Shown here in pieces: positions 1 through 7,229 of a DNA stretch of 64,000 bases. A program made the position numbers and the translations under genes. How positions within the stretch are numbered: position 1 is the first letter of the stretch; each line of letters opens with the position of its first letter. The notes beneath the pieces were generated by a model. It worked only from the letters and a program-made list of their open reading frames with translations. It did not search any database and was not told the origin of the DNA. The stretch comes from an uncultured Eubacteriales bacterium (GTDB lineage Bacteria; Bacillota; Clostridia; Oscillospirales; CAG-272). The stretch is from positions 124,001 through 188,000 of the forward strand of contig CAKRYT010000002.1 in assembly GCA_934432675.1 (NCBI GenBank), in the 5' to 3' direction.

Positions 1-1
1 G

Positions 2-763
2 TCCAAGTCCAACCAGGCGACCTCCCGCCGCAAACTGCTTGAAAAGATTACGGTGGAGGAACTGCCCGCCTCCTCCCGCCGCTACCCGTTCATCGGCTTT
101 GATATGGACAGGGAGGCGGGGAAGGACATTTTGCAGGTCGAAGGGCTCGGTTACGAGGAGAATGGCGAGACGCTGTTCCGCGACGTTTCGTTCCTCGTCG
201 GGCGGGGGGAGAAGATCGGTTTCGTCGGTGACGAGCGGTCGGTGACGGCACTCTTCCGGTGCCTCATGGAGGAACTGACGCCGACGGCGGGTAAATTCCA
301 CTTCGGCGTTTCTATCTCGACCTCCTATTTCCCGCGTGACAACACGCCCTATTTCGAGGGACACGACGAGTCCATTCTCGACTGGATCCGCCCCTACTCC
401 AAGGACCCGAAAGAGACCTATCTGCGCGGTTTCCTCGGGCGGATGCTGTTCTCGAACGACGCGGTGTACAAGCCGGTGAACGTCCTCTCCGGCGGGGAAA
501 AGGTGCGCTGTATGTTCTCGCGCATGATGCTCTTCGGCTCCAATATGCTGGTGATCGACCAGCCGACCAACCACCTCGATCTGGAATCCATCACCGCGGT
601 CAACAACGGGATGCGTGATTTCGGTGGCAATATCCTGTTCGCGTCACACGACTACGAGATTATGAGCACGGTCGCGAACCGTATTATCGAGGTGACCCCC
701 GAGGGGATGTTTGACTTCCGCGGTACCTACGAGGAGTACCTCGCGGCGCGCGGCAAAGCGTAA
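2..763 (+). CDS. ABC-F family ATPase, C-terminal part (start outside window)
   Basis: The reading frame is open from base 2 and lacks its N-terminal ABC domain, so only the inter-domain linker and second ABC domain are visible. ABC-F proteins are soluble twin-ATPase factors that act on the ribosome rather than in membranes. The linker reads KSNQATSRRKLLEK, typical of the YbiT/YkpA-like branch. The second domain has a clear signature (LSGGEK) and Walker B followed by NHLDLES. The Walker A region is degenerate (GFVGDERSVTALFR, no GKS/T), and the usual catalytic Glu after Walker B is Gln (VIDQPTNHLD). A degenerate second Walker A may be normal in this branch (recalled, not checked). rsmG follows 10 bp downstream. 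Confidence 0.9.
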   Translation, partial: SKSNQATSRRKLLEKITVEELPASSRRYPFIGFDMDREAGKDILQVEGLGYEENGETLFRDVSFLVGRGEKIGFVGDERSVTALFRCLMEELTPTAGKFHFGVSISTSYFPRDNTPYFEGHDESILDWIRPYSKDPKETYLRGFLGRMLFSNDAVYKPVNVLSGGEKVRCMFSRMMLFGSNMLVIDQPTNHLDLESITAVNNGMRDFGGNILFASHDYEIMSTVANRIIEVTPEGMFDFRGTYEEYLAARGKA

Positions 764-773
764 AGGAGACGGT

Positions 774-1517
774 ATGGCAGAGTTGGATGCGGCGGCGTTC
801 GGGGCGACGCTCGGACGGGCGTTCTCCGAGAACGGGATCGGAGGCATGCTCAGTTTCGACCGGGTCAGGGTCCTCACGGCAATGACCGAACGACTGCTTT
901 CCGAAAACGAGAAATACAACCTGACGGCACTGACGGAGCCGGGGAAAATCGCGCTCCTGCACTATGCGGACTGTGCCCTCATCGCCGGGTATATGAAGAA
1001 GGGGGCGACGGTCATCGACGTCGGTTGCGGCGCGGGCTTTCCGACCCTGCCGCTGGCAGTGTTGCGCCCGGATTTACGGCTCCTCGCCGTTGATTCGACC
1101 GAGAAGAAGGTGGCGTATGTCCGCGAGACGGCACACCTGTTCGGGCTGGACAACGTGACATGTCTGACTGCCCGTGCGGAGGACCTTGCCGCCGACGGTA
1201 CCTATCGGGAAAACTTCGATTATGCGACGGCGCGCGCCGTGACCGAGATGCGGGCACTGTCCGAATTGCTCCTGCCGTTTGTGAAGATCGGCGGCGAGAT
1301 GATCGCCATGAAGGGCAAGAACGCCGCCTACGAAGCGGCGGGGGCGAAACGCGCACTCGCCATCCTCGGCGGGGAGGTCGTGTCGATCGACGAGACACCG
1401 TTGCGCTCGGCCGCCTACGGTGAGCAGAGCCATGCCGTGATCCGCGTCGCCAAGCGCAAAAAGACCCCGGCGGCCTATCCGCGCGCCTGGGCACAAATCT
1501 CCAAGAAACCTCTTTGA
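774..1517 (+). CDS. rsmG: 16S rRNA (guanine527-N7)-methyltransferase RsmG (GidB)
   Basis: A 247-residue Rossmann-fold methyltransferase that uses S-adenosylmethionine to make m7G527 in 16S rRNA. The SAM-binding motif DVGCGAGFP is at residues 82-90, preceded by the family's HYADCAL segment at 63-69, and a conserved KG pair follows near the middle of the protein. The ATG at 774 is chosen because AAGGAG lies five bases upstream. A longer frame from 711 would overlap the ABC-F gene. In many bacteria rsmG sits beside mnmG; here its partner is the ABC-F gene, 10 bp upstream and probably co-transcribed. An intrinsic terminator follows. Confidence 0.95.
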   Translation: MAELDAAAFGATLGRAFSENGIGGMLSFDRVRVLTAMTERLLSENEKYNLTALTEPGKIALLHYADCALIAGYMKKGATVIDVGCGAGFPTLPLAVLRPDLRLLAVDSTEKKVAYVRETAHLFGLDNVTCLTARAEDLAADGTYRENFDYATARAVTEMRALSELLLPFVKIGGEMIAMKGKNAAYEAAGAKRALAILGGEVVSIDETPLRSAAYGEQSHAVIRVAKRKKTPAAYPRAWAQISKKPL

Positions 1518-1523
1518 ACCGAC

Positions 1524-1549
1524 AAAAGGAGCGAAATCGCTCCTTTTTT
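1524..1549 (+). terminator. Intrinsic terminator after rsmG
   Basis: Stem GGAGCGA/TCGCTCC with a two-base AA loop, followed by six or more T. It ends the ABC-F-rsmG transcript just before the next promoter. Confidence 0.9.
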
Positions 1550-1571
1550 CGTTACTTCGGGGGGCGGTCTC

Positions 1572-1600
1572 TTGACAGGGGCGCGTGCGTGGGATATAAT
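1572..1600 (+). promoter_or_regulatory. Sigma-70-type promoter for the kinase-argS-yebC operon
   Basis: Perfect TTGACA (1572-1577) and TATAAT (1595-1600) with a 17-bp spacer, about 26 bp upstream of the likely start site for the message that begins with the ATG at 1633. Confidence 0.9.
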
Positions 1601-1632
1601 ATTAAAGTTAAATTGGTAACAAGGAGAGCGTT

Positions 1633-2454
1633 ATGCGGAATAAAATCTCTCTTGCCGGGGATCTCGGCAGCGGGAAGTCCACCGTTGCGGACATCCTCGC
1701 GCCGAAAATCGGCGCGACCTACTACGGTACGGGCATCATTGCCCGCGAGATTGCGGCATCGATGGGCATGGATATTGCGGCGTTCAATATCTACATGGAG
1801 ACGCACCCCGAACTCGACAGAGAATTTGACGACCGGCTCGTCCGCCTGTCGGACGACCCCCGCACGCTCATCATCGACTCCCGCATGGCATGGCACTTCA
1901 CACGGGAGACCTATCGCGTATATCTGACGACCGACCCGACCGTTGCCGCCGTACGGATCATGCAGGCGGGGCGACAGGCGGAGAAGTTTACCTCGCTCGA
2001 AGAGGCGGAGGCGCGCATCCGCGCCCGCAAGCAGAGTGAGAAAAAACGCTATTTTGACCTGTACGGCGTGGACTGCAAGGACCTTGAAAACTACGACCTC
2101 GTGGTGGACACCACCTACGCGACCCCGGGCGAGGTCGCAGAGGCGGTAGAAGAGGGGTACCGTGCCTGGCAGGCGGGCGAGAACGAACGCGTGCGGCTCC
2201 TGTGCCCGCGCCGGCTCTGCTATCCGGACACCGCGCCGGATCCCGTGCTCGTCGACGCGTGCCATACCGCGCTCGAACTGGGTACACCGGTATCGACCCC
2301 GGAGGTCGTGCCGTTCAACGACGCATTCTATCTGGTTTCGGGGGCAGAAGTCGCGCTCGCGTACTCGCTCCTGGACAGCACGTTTCTGCCTGTGCGGCTC
2401 GCGTCGGCACAGGTGGAGACCGACCGCTTTGTGAAAATGGAGGACTCTCTTTAA
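1633..2454 (+). CDS. Cytidylate-kinase-like protein with an extra C-terminal domain
   Basis: 273 residues. The N-terminal ~180 resemble the compact (archaeal-type) cytidylate kinase group of P-loop NMP kinases: GDLGSGKST at residues 9-17, a YYGTG segment at 30-34 where the NMP site begins, and an Arg-rich lid around 128-140. These enzymes phosphorylate CMP/dCMP, but specificity cannot be read from sequence here. Residues ~185-273 form a separate unit ending VPFNDAFYLVSGAEVALAYSLL, which by eye resembles a degenerate ParB/sulfiredoxin-like fold. That assignment is tentative. It has its own promoter and a GGAG site before the ATG, and its stop overlaps the argS start by one base, so the two are translationally coupled. 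Confidence 0.75.
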   Translation: MRNKISLAGDLGSGKSTVADILAPKIGATYYGTGIIAREIAASMGMDIAAFNIYMETHPELDREFDDRLVRLSDDPRTLIIDSRMAWHFTRETYRVYLTTDPTVAAVRIMQAGRQAEKFTSLEEAEARIRARKQSEKKRYFDLYGVDCKDLENYDLVVDTTYATPGEVAEAVEEGYRAWQAGENERVRLLCPRRLCYPDTAPDPVLVDACHTALELGTPVSTPEVVPFNDAFYLVSGAEVALAYSLLDSTFLPVRLASAQVETDRFVKMEDSL

Positions 2455-4172
2455 TGATCGCACTGAAAAAGCGTACTGCCGCGCTCCTCGCGGAGCGTAT
2501 CGCCGCGGAATTCCCCGGGGCGGCACCGACGGCGGACGAACTTTTCCCCTGGTTTGAATACCCGCCCGATGCCGCCATGGGCGACCTTGCGTTCCCGTGT
2601 TTCAGGTTGTCGAAGGCCCTGCGCCGTGCTCCTGCGGCGATCGCGTCCGCTCTCGTCGGTGCGTTTACGGGCGACACCGTGTACGCAAAGGTGGAGGCGG
2701 TCAGCGGGTACCTCAACTTCTTCTTCGACGGGGCGGGGCTGGCTGCCCGCGTCACCGCAGAGGTCGCCGAGCGCGGCGAGACTTACGGGTCACCGATGGA
2801 CGGGGTGGGCAAGACGGTCGTACTCGACTACTCTTCTCCGAACGTGGCCAAGCCGTTCCATATCGGGCACCTCGGCACGACGGTCATCGGCCATTCCCTC
2901 AAACTCCTGCACAAGTTTGCCGGGTGGAATTGCGTCGGTATCAACTACCTCGGGGACTGGGGCACGCAGTTCGGTAAACTCATCGTCGCCTACAAGAAGT
3001 GGGGCAGCCGGGAGGAGATCGAGCGGGGCGGGATCGACAGCCTCGTCGCCCTTTACGTGAAGATCAACAACGCCATCGCCGAAGAGGAGGGCACTGCCCT
3101 CGCGGACGCCGCGCGCGCGGAGTTCCACAAGATGGAGCAGGGGGACGAGGAGAACATCGCCCTCTGGAAATGGTTTATCGAGATCTCGCTCGCCGAGTAC
3201 GAAAAGACGTACCGGCAACTCGGGATCACGTTCGACTCCTACAAGGGGGAGAGTTTTTACACCGATAAGATGCCGGCGCAGGTGCAGAAACTGCGCGATA
3301 TGGGGCTGCTCAAAATCGACGACGGCGCGTCCATCGTGGACCTCAGTGCCTACGGGATGCCGCCCTGCCTCATTCTCAAACGCGACGGCTCGACCCTCTA
3401 CCCGACGCGGGACATCGCGGCGGCGGTGTACCGGAAAGAGACCTATCACTTCGACCGTATGATCTACGTGACGAGTGCCCAGCAGACGCTGCACTTCCAG
3501 CAGTGGTTCAAGGTGGTGGAGATGATGGGCTACCCGTGGTTCGGGGAACTGGTGCACGTGCCCTACGGCACGGTGTCCGTCAACGGCGAAAAACTCGCGA
3601 CGAGGACGGGCAACGTCGTCCTGCTCCGTGACCTGTTCGCGCAGGCGATCGAAAAGGTCAAAGCGATCATGGTGGAGAAAAACCCCGCCCTCGCGGGCAG
3701 GGACGATATTGCCGAGCAGGTGGGTGTCGGCGCGGTGGTGTTCCACTACCTGTCGAACAACCGCATCCGCGACATCAACTTCGTTCTGGAAGATGCGCTT
3801 TCCTTTGACGGAAATACGGGTCCCTATGCCCAGTATACCTATGCGCGCACCTGCTCCGTTCTGCGGAAGTATGACGGGGAGGCCAGGTGGTGCGCCGACA
3901 GCGCGACTGCCGAGGAGGCGACGCTTGCGAGGACGATCGCCATGTTCCCCGAGCGTGTGGAGGCGGCCCTCGCGGACTATGAGCCGTCGGTCATCACGCG
4001 GTATATTCTTGACCTTGCGGCGGCGTTCAACCGTTTCTATCACGAGTGCAAGATACTGAACTGCGAGGACGCAAAGACGCGGGAGAGCCGTGTGGCACTC
4101 ACCGCCGCGACCAATCGGGTGCTCGGCACCGCCCTGCACCTCATCTGCCTCGCCACCCCCGAACAAATTTAA
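2454..4172 (+). CDS. argS: Arginyl-tRNA synthetase
   Basis: 572-residue class Ia synthetase that charges tRNA-Arg. The N-terminal ~110 residues form the ArgS-specific Add-1 domain. The HIGH motif appears in SSPNVAKPFHIGHLG (about residues 127-141). The region replacing KMSKS reads EKLATRTGN, as usual in ArgS. The C-terminal all-helical DALR anticodon-binding domain ends the protein. The ATG at 2454 shares its A with the stop of the upstream kinase-like gene (TAATG). A longer frame starting at 2202 would be buried in that gene. yebC follows 21 bp downstream, so the three genes probably form one operon. Confidence 0.97.
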   Translation: MIALKKRTAALLAERIAAEFPGAAPTADELFPWFEYPPDAAMGDLAFPCFRLSKALRRAPAAIASALVGAFTGDTVYAKVEAVSGYLNFFFDGAGLAARVTAEVAERGETYGSPMDGVGKTVVLDYSSPNVAKPFHIGHLGTTVIGHSLKLLHKFAGWNCVGINYLGDWGTQFGKLIVAYKKWGSREEIERGGIDSLVALYVKINNAIAEEEGTALADAARAEFHKMEQGDEENIALWKWFIEISLAEYEKTYRQLGITFDSYKGESFYTDKMPAQVQKLRDMGLLKIDDGASIVDLSAYGMPPCLILKRDGSTLYPTRDIAAAVYRKETYHFDRMIYVTSAQQTLHFQQWFKVVEMMGYPWFGELVHVPYGTVSVNGEKLATRTGNVVLLRDLFAQAIEKVKAIMVEKNPALAGRDDIAEQVGVGAVVFHYLSNNRIRDINFVLEDALSFDGNTGPYAQYTYARTCSVLRKYDGEARWCADSATAEEATLARTIAMFPERVEAALADYEPSVITRYILDLAAAFNRFYHECKILNCEDAKTRESRVALTAATNRVLGTALHLICLATPEQI

Positions 4173-4193
4173 CGGATCTTTGAGGAGATTATT

Positions 4194-4919
4194 ATGAGCG
4201 GACATAGCAAATGGAACAATATCAAACACAAGAAGGAAAAATCCGACGCTGCCAAGGCGAAGGTGTTTACCCGTATCGGGAAGGAGATGGCGGTCGCCAT
4301 CAAGGCGGGCGGTGCCGACCCGAACGTCAACAGCAAACTCCGTGATCTCATCGCCAAGGCGAAGGCGAACAACGTGCCGAACGACAATATCGAGCGCGTG
4401 CTTAAAAAGTTCTCCGAGGCGAAGGACATCGATTTCGAGGAGATCACCTACGAGGGGTACGGTCCCTCCGGGGTCGCCGTGATCGTCGAGACCGCGACGG
4501 ACAACCGTAACCGCACGGCGGGCAATATCCGGTCCTATTTCTCGAAGTACCACGGGAATATGGGCAACTCGGGTTGCGTCTCCTTCATGTTTGAGGAGAA
4601 GGGCGTCATTGAGATCATCGACGAAGACGAAGAGATCGACGAGGAGAAACTCATGGAGGAGGCACTCGAAGCCGGCGCGACCGACTTTGACGGCTCCGAG
4701 GGAGTGTATGAGATCTACACCGAGACGGATGACGTGACCGCCGTCGCCGAGGCACTCACGAAGCTGGGTTACAAGTTGGAGAGCGCGGACCGCGCCATGG
4801 TGCCGTCCTCTTACGTGACCCTCTCGGGCGAGGACGACATCAAGTTCATGAATCTGCTTCTTGAAAAACTCGAAGAGGACGACGACGTGACCAACGTCTT
4901 CCACAACTGGGAGGCGTAA
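4194..4919 (+). CDS. yebC: YebC/PmpR family protein (TACO1-like)
   Basis: 241 residues, starting with the family signature MSGHSKWNNIKHKK and containing the conserved YEGYGPSGVAVIVE and NRTAGNIRSYFSKYHGNMG segments. The family is described as DNA-binding regulators and, more recently, as factors relieving ribosome stalling. Which applies here cannot be judged. A GAGGAG ribosome site precedes the ATG. It is the last gene of the kinase-like/argS run. No clear hairpin terminator is seen before the tRNA promoter 60 bp downstream. Confidence 0.95.
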   Translation: MSGHSKWNNIKHKKEKSDAAKAKVFTRIGKEMAVAIKAGGADPNVNSKLRDLIAKAKANNVPNDNIERVLKKFSEAKDIDFEEITYEGYGPSGVAVIVETATDNRNRTAGNIRSYFSKYHGNMGNSGCVSFMFEEKGVIEIIDEDEEIDEEKLMEEALEAGATDFDGSEGVYEIYTETDDVTAVAEALTKLGYKLESADRAMVPSSYVTLSGEDDIKFMNLLLEKLEEDDDVTNVFHNWEA

Positions 4920-4978
4920 GGCACATCCCCACAGCATCACGACCGCACGGTATCTTGCCCCTTTTCTCACCGAACAGG

Positions 4979-5007
4979 TTGACATTCCCGTGCGGTTGTG
5001 ATACAAT
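4979..5007 (+). promoter_or_regulatory. Promoter of tRNA-Gln
   Basis: TTGACA (4979-4984), 17-bp spacer, TACAAT (5002-5007). The tRNA begins 16 bp after the -10 box. Confidence 0.88.
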
Positions 5008-5022
5008 AGACCCCGGTCATAA

Positions 5023-5099
5023 AGGGATATAGCCAAGTCGGTTAAGGCACAGGACTTTGACTCCTGCACGCGCTGGTTCGAGTCCAGCTATCCCTGCCA
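5023..5099 (+). tRNA. tRNA-Gln(UUG)
   Basis: 77 nt including an encoded CCA. The acceptor stem pairs AGGGATA (5023-5029) with TATCCCT (5089-5095), followed by discriminator G and CCA. The anticodon stem CAGGA/TCCTG encloses the loop CTTTGAC with anticodon TTG at 5057-5059, reading CAA. The T arm carries GGTTCGAGTCC. It is transcribed from its own promoter and stopped by the strong terminator that begins at the CCA end. Confidence 0.97.
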
Positions 5100-5133
5100 A
5101 AACAGCCCCCCGGCTCGTCCGGGGGGCTGTTTT
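5099..5133 (+). terminator. Intrinsic terminator of tRNA-Gln
   Basis: Very strong stem AAAACAGCCCCCCGG/CCGGGGGGCTGTTTT with loop CTCGT. It starts at the tRNA 3' end. A near-identical core recurs at 5308-5337. Confidence 0.92.
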
Positions 5134-5156
5134 GGCGGGGCAGTCTGATTTGTATG

Positions 5157-5170
5157 AGCGCGTGCAGGAG
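5157..5170 (+). repeat. Inverted copy of the tRNA-Gln anticodon-arm 3' side
   Basis: AGCGCGTGCAGGAG is the exact reverse complement of bases 5061-5074 inside tRNA-Gln. It lies 58 bp downstream of the tRNA, after its terminator. Confidence 0.7.
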
Positions 5171-5183
5171 CAAAGGCCTGCGC

Positions 5184-5275
5184 GGGAACGCTCTGCGTTC
5201 CCGTAGGCGGCTTGGCAGAGCCATGCCGAGAGAACGCGACGCGTTCTCCTAGGCAGACTTGCGAAGCAATTATGC
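5184..5275 (+). repeat. Two diverged tandem copies of a ~43-46 bp hairpin element
   Basis: Copy 1 (5184-5226) begins GGGAACGC-TCT-GCGTTCCC, then GTAGGC and a second small hairpin GGCTTGGCAGAGCC, ending ATGC. Copy 2 (5230-5275) begins GAGAACGC-GAC-GCGTTCTC, then CTAGGC and a CTTGCGAAGCAA hairpin, ending ATGC. Compensatory changes keep both stems paired, so the structure rather than the sequence is conserved. Confidence 0.75.
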
Positions 5276-5287
5276 GGCACAGCTTTG

Positions 5288-5305
5288 ACTTTGACTCCTG
5301 CGCGT
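5288..5305 (+). pseudogene. Remnant of a duplicated tRNA-Gln anticodon arm
   Basis: ACTTTGACTCCTGC repeats bases 5054-5067 of the intact tRNA and is followed after a few bases by a second copy of its terminator. The T arm and acceptor 3' strand are missing. The flank after the second terminator (GATTTGTACGGGCGCG) also matches the flank after the first. This points to a tandem duplication with an internal deletion. Confidence 0.7.
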
Positions 5306-5307
5306 GA

Positions 5308-5337
5308 AGCCCCCCGGCTCGTCCGGGGGGCTGTTTT
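5308..5337 (+). terminator. Duplicate of the tRNA-Gln terminator
   Basis: AGCCCCCCGG/CCGGGGGGCT with loop CTCGT and a following GTTTT. It is the same core as 5103-5130 and has no intact tRNA upstream. Confidence 0.8.
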
Positions 5338-5390
5338 GGCGGGACAGGCCGATTTGTACGGGCGCGCTCAACGATGAAGACGGCGAATCA

Positions 5391-5419
5391 TTGAAAAACA
5401 GGCGCGCTTGTGGTATAAT
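5391..5419 (+). promoter_or_regulatory. Promoter of the cytidine-deaminase-like gene
   Basis: TTGAAA (5391-5396), 17-bp spacer, TATAAT (5414-5419). Confidence 0.85.
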
Positions 5420-5458
5420 CGGATAGCGACGAACGGGAGTTCGCAGGGGGACGGCAAG

Positions 5459-5893
5459 ATGGACGTTCGGGAAAAGACGTATGAAGCGGCGAGAGAGCAG
5501 TATCATCCCGAAGAGCCTTCTCCTTTCGTATATGCACACCACGTGGTATGTGCTCCGGAAGCCGGGAACGGAGAGATCTTTACGGGCTTTTGCATAGAGA
5601 GTTGCGGTGGCGTGATGAATCTGTGTGCGGAGAGGGTGGCAGCCCTTAACATGTATGTCAACAGCGGTCAGACGAAGATCAGTCGACTGATTGCCTTCCG
5701 CGACGCCGCCCCCGACGGCGGAGGAAGCGGTATGCCGTGCGGAGCATGCAGAGCGTTCTTTTATCAGTTCAACGAAGAAAATGAAGAGATGGAAATCCTC
5801 GTGGATTATGAAAAGAGAGAAACCGTTACCCTGAAAGAACTGATGCCCGCCCGGTGGGGAAAAGAGCGGTACGCAGAGGCAAAATCAACGTAA
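5459..5893 (+). CDS. Cytidine/nucleoside deaminase family protein
   Basis: 144 residues of the zinc-dependent cytidine deaminase fold. The first zinc motif is CAERVA (Cys ligand and proton-shuttle Glu) and the second is PCGACR, the pattern of tetrameric Cys-type cytidine deaminases and blasticidin-S-deaminase relatives. The preceding FCIESCGGVMNLCAER resembles the substrate-binding stretch. The enzyme probably converts cytidine or a related base to the uridine form. The ATG at 5459 follows GGGGGACGG and lies about 32 bp after the likely start of transcription. An upstream in-frame codon at 5408 lies before the -10 box and is rejected. It stands alone. Confidence 0.85.
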   Translation: MDVREKTYEAAREQYHPEEPSPFVYAHHVVCAPEAGNGEIFTGFCIESCGGVMNLCAERVAALNMYVNSGQTKISRLIAFRDAAPDGGGSGMPCGACRAFFYQFNEENEEMEILVDYEKRETVTLKELMPARWGKERYAEAKST

Positions 5894-5991
5894 CACGTTT
5901 CGGCTTATCGGACCGGACGTCCGGCATGATGCACACCGGTCGGTTTTATGGGAACGATCACCGCTGCGGGGTGCGCGGGGAAGGAGAAAAC

Positions 5992-6318
5992 ATGGCAAGC
6001 AGTAAGGATTTTCGCGATTATATCCTCGGGCAGTGCCCGGGGCTCACGGCGCGGGCGATGATGGGAGAGTATCTGCTCTACTATCTCGGTAAGTATGTCG
6101 GCGGGATCTATGACAACCGCCTGCTCGTCAAACCGGCGGAGGGAGTCTGTCGCCTCCTGCCGGGGGCACCCCGGGAGGTGCCGTATGAGGGGGCCAAAGA
6201 AATGCTCCTCGTCGAAGACACGGACGACCGCGAGGGGATGCTGCGTCTCATGGACGCGCTGTGGGCAGAACTGCCGGAGCCGACGCCGAAGACATCGAAA
6301 AGAGGGAACAACGCATGA
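5992..6318 (+). CDS. TfoX N-terminal domain protein
   Basis: 108 residues matching the TfoX/Sxy N-terminal fold only: ARAMMGEYLLYYLGKYVGGI near the start and NRLLVKP in the middle. The C-terminal half of full-length competence regulator TfoX is absent, as is common in Firmicutes stand-alone versions, whose role is unknown. The tail PEPTPKTSKRGNNA is low-complexity. The ATG at 5992 has AAGGAG at good distance. Its stop overlaps the rnc start (ATGA), so the two are coupled. Confidence 0.85.
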   Translation: MASSKDFRDYILGQCPGLTARAMMGEYLLYYLGKYVGGIYDNRLLVKPAEGVCRLLPGAPREVPYEGAKEMLLVEDTDDREGMLRLMDALWAELPEPTPKTSKRGNNA

Positions 6319-7061
6319 CGGAACACATGATCGCGTCTGTGGAGGACACGCTCGGCTATCATTTCAACAATCCGGCACTCCTGCGCCAGGCGTTCACGCG
6401 GTCGTCGTACGTGAACGAACTGTCGCAGGGGGGGAGGGCCGCCGATACGCAGTCGAACGAGGTGCTCGAATTCTTCGGGGACAGCGTGCTGTCGGCGACA
6501 CTCGCTTATCTGCTCCTCGACCGTTACGGCGAGGTCGGTCGGCGGGGGCTCGTCACCCGTTTCACCGAGGAGGATTTTTCCATCATCAAGAGCAACATGA
6601 GCGACAAACGCGCCCTCGCGGACGCGGTGCGCCGCCTCGGGGTCAACCGTTACCTGCGGCTCTCGCGCGGGGACATCAACCAGAACGTCCTCGACAAGGA
6701 TTCGCCGAACGAGGACCTGTTCGAGAGCATCATTGCCGCCGTGGCACTGGATTGCGGGATGGACTTTTCCGTCATTCTGGACGTCGTGCGTCGGCTGGAC
6801 GACGTAGATCGCCTGCTCGACCGCCGCGCGGGTCGGGTGGAGAAAAATCCCAAGAGTGCCGTCAAGGAGTGGTGCGAGCGGCGGCATATTCCGTACACCT
6901 ATGAGGTCACCGGCACCGAGGGACCCGAGCACGCGAAAGTGTTTCACGTCCGCCTGACGGTCGCGGGGTACCCCGCAGCAGAGGCATCGGGCGGGAGCCG
7001 CCCCAAGGCGGAGATGGCGGCGGCGGAGAAACTCCTGCCGCTCCTCGCGACCGGTGCGTGA
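6315..7061 (+). CDS. rnc: Ribonuclease III
   Basis: 248 residues. The RNase III signature reads NEVLEFFGDSVL, and the second acidic site lies in NEDLFESIIAAVALD, so the four catalytic carboxylates appear present. A double-stranded RNA-binding domain occupies roughly the last 75 residues (NPKSAVKEW to KAEMAAAEKLLPLL). RNase III cleaves structured precursors such as rRNA. The ATG at 6315 overlaps the upstream TGA; a frame from 6261 would lie inside that gene. In many Firmicutes rnc sits with smc/ftsY, whereas here it is coupled to a TfoX-N gene. A convergent terminator follows. Confidence 0.93.
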   Translation: MTEHMIASVEDTLGYHFNNPALLRQAFTRSSYVNELSQGGRAADTQSNEVLEFFGDSVLSATLAYLLLDRYGEVGRRGLVTRFTEEDFSIIKSNMSDKRALADAVRRLGVNRYLRLSRGDINQNVLDKDSPNEDLFESIIAAVALDCGMDFSVILDVVRRLDDVDRLLDRRAGRVEKNPKSAVKEWCERRHIPYTYEVTGTEGPEHAKVFHVRLTVAGYPAAEASGGSRPKAEMAAAEKLLPLLATGA

Positions 7062-7175
7062 GTCCGCCCCGATACGGCGTTTGTTCCCGTGCGACGTTGC
7101 GGGGTACGGGCCGGGCTGTTGCGCCCGGGGGATGGGTCACCCCAAAGGGGAGACAACGATATGAAAACGACGAAG

Positions 7176-7203
7176 AGGAGCCGTAAAATACGGCTCCTCT
7201 TTC
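7176..7203. terminator. Bidirectional terminator between rnc and serS
   Basis: Arms GAGGAGCCGTA and TACGGCTCCTC around an AAA loop, followed by TTT on the plus strand and by pyrimidine-rich sequence on the minus strand. The same two arms recur exactly at 62885-62910. Confidence 0.85.
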
Positions 7204-7229
7204 GTTATTTTCCGGGAAATAATCGGGGG

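Noticed and set aside
2790..5069. 759-codon minus-strand frame opposite argS and yebC
   Set aside because: High-GC antisense shadow: the plus strand encodes intact ArgS and YebC, and the frame has no recognisable domain or ribosome site.
5184..5275. Possible CRISPR-like repeat pair
   Set aside because: Only two adjacent copies without regular spacers; each is itself a double hairpin, and no cas gene is in the window.
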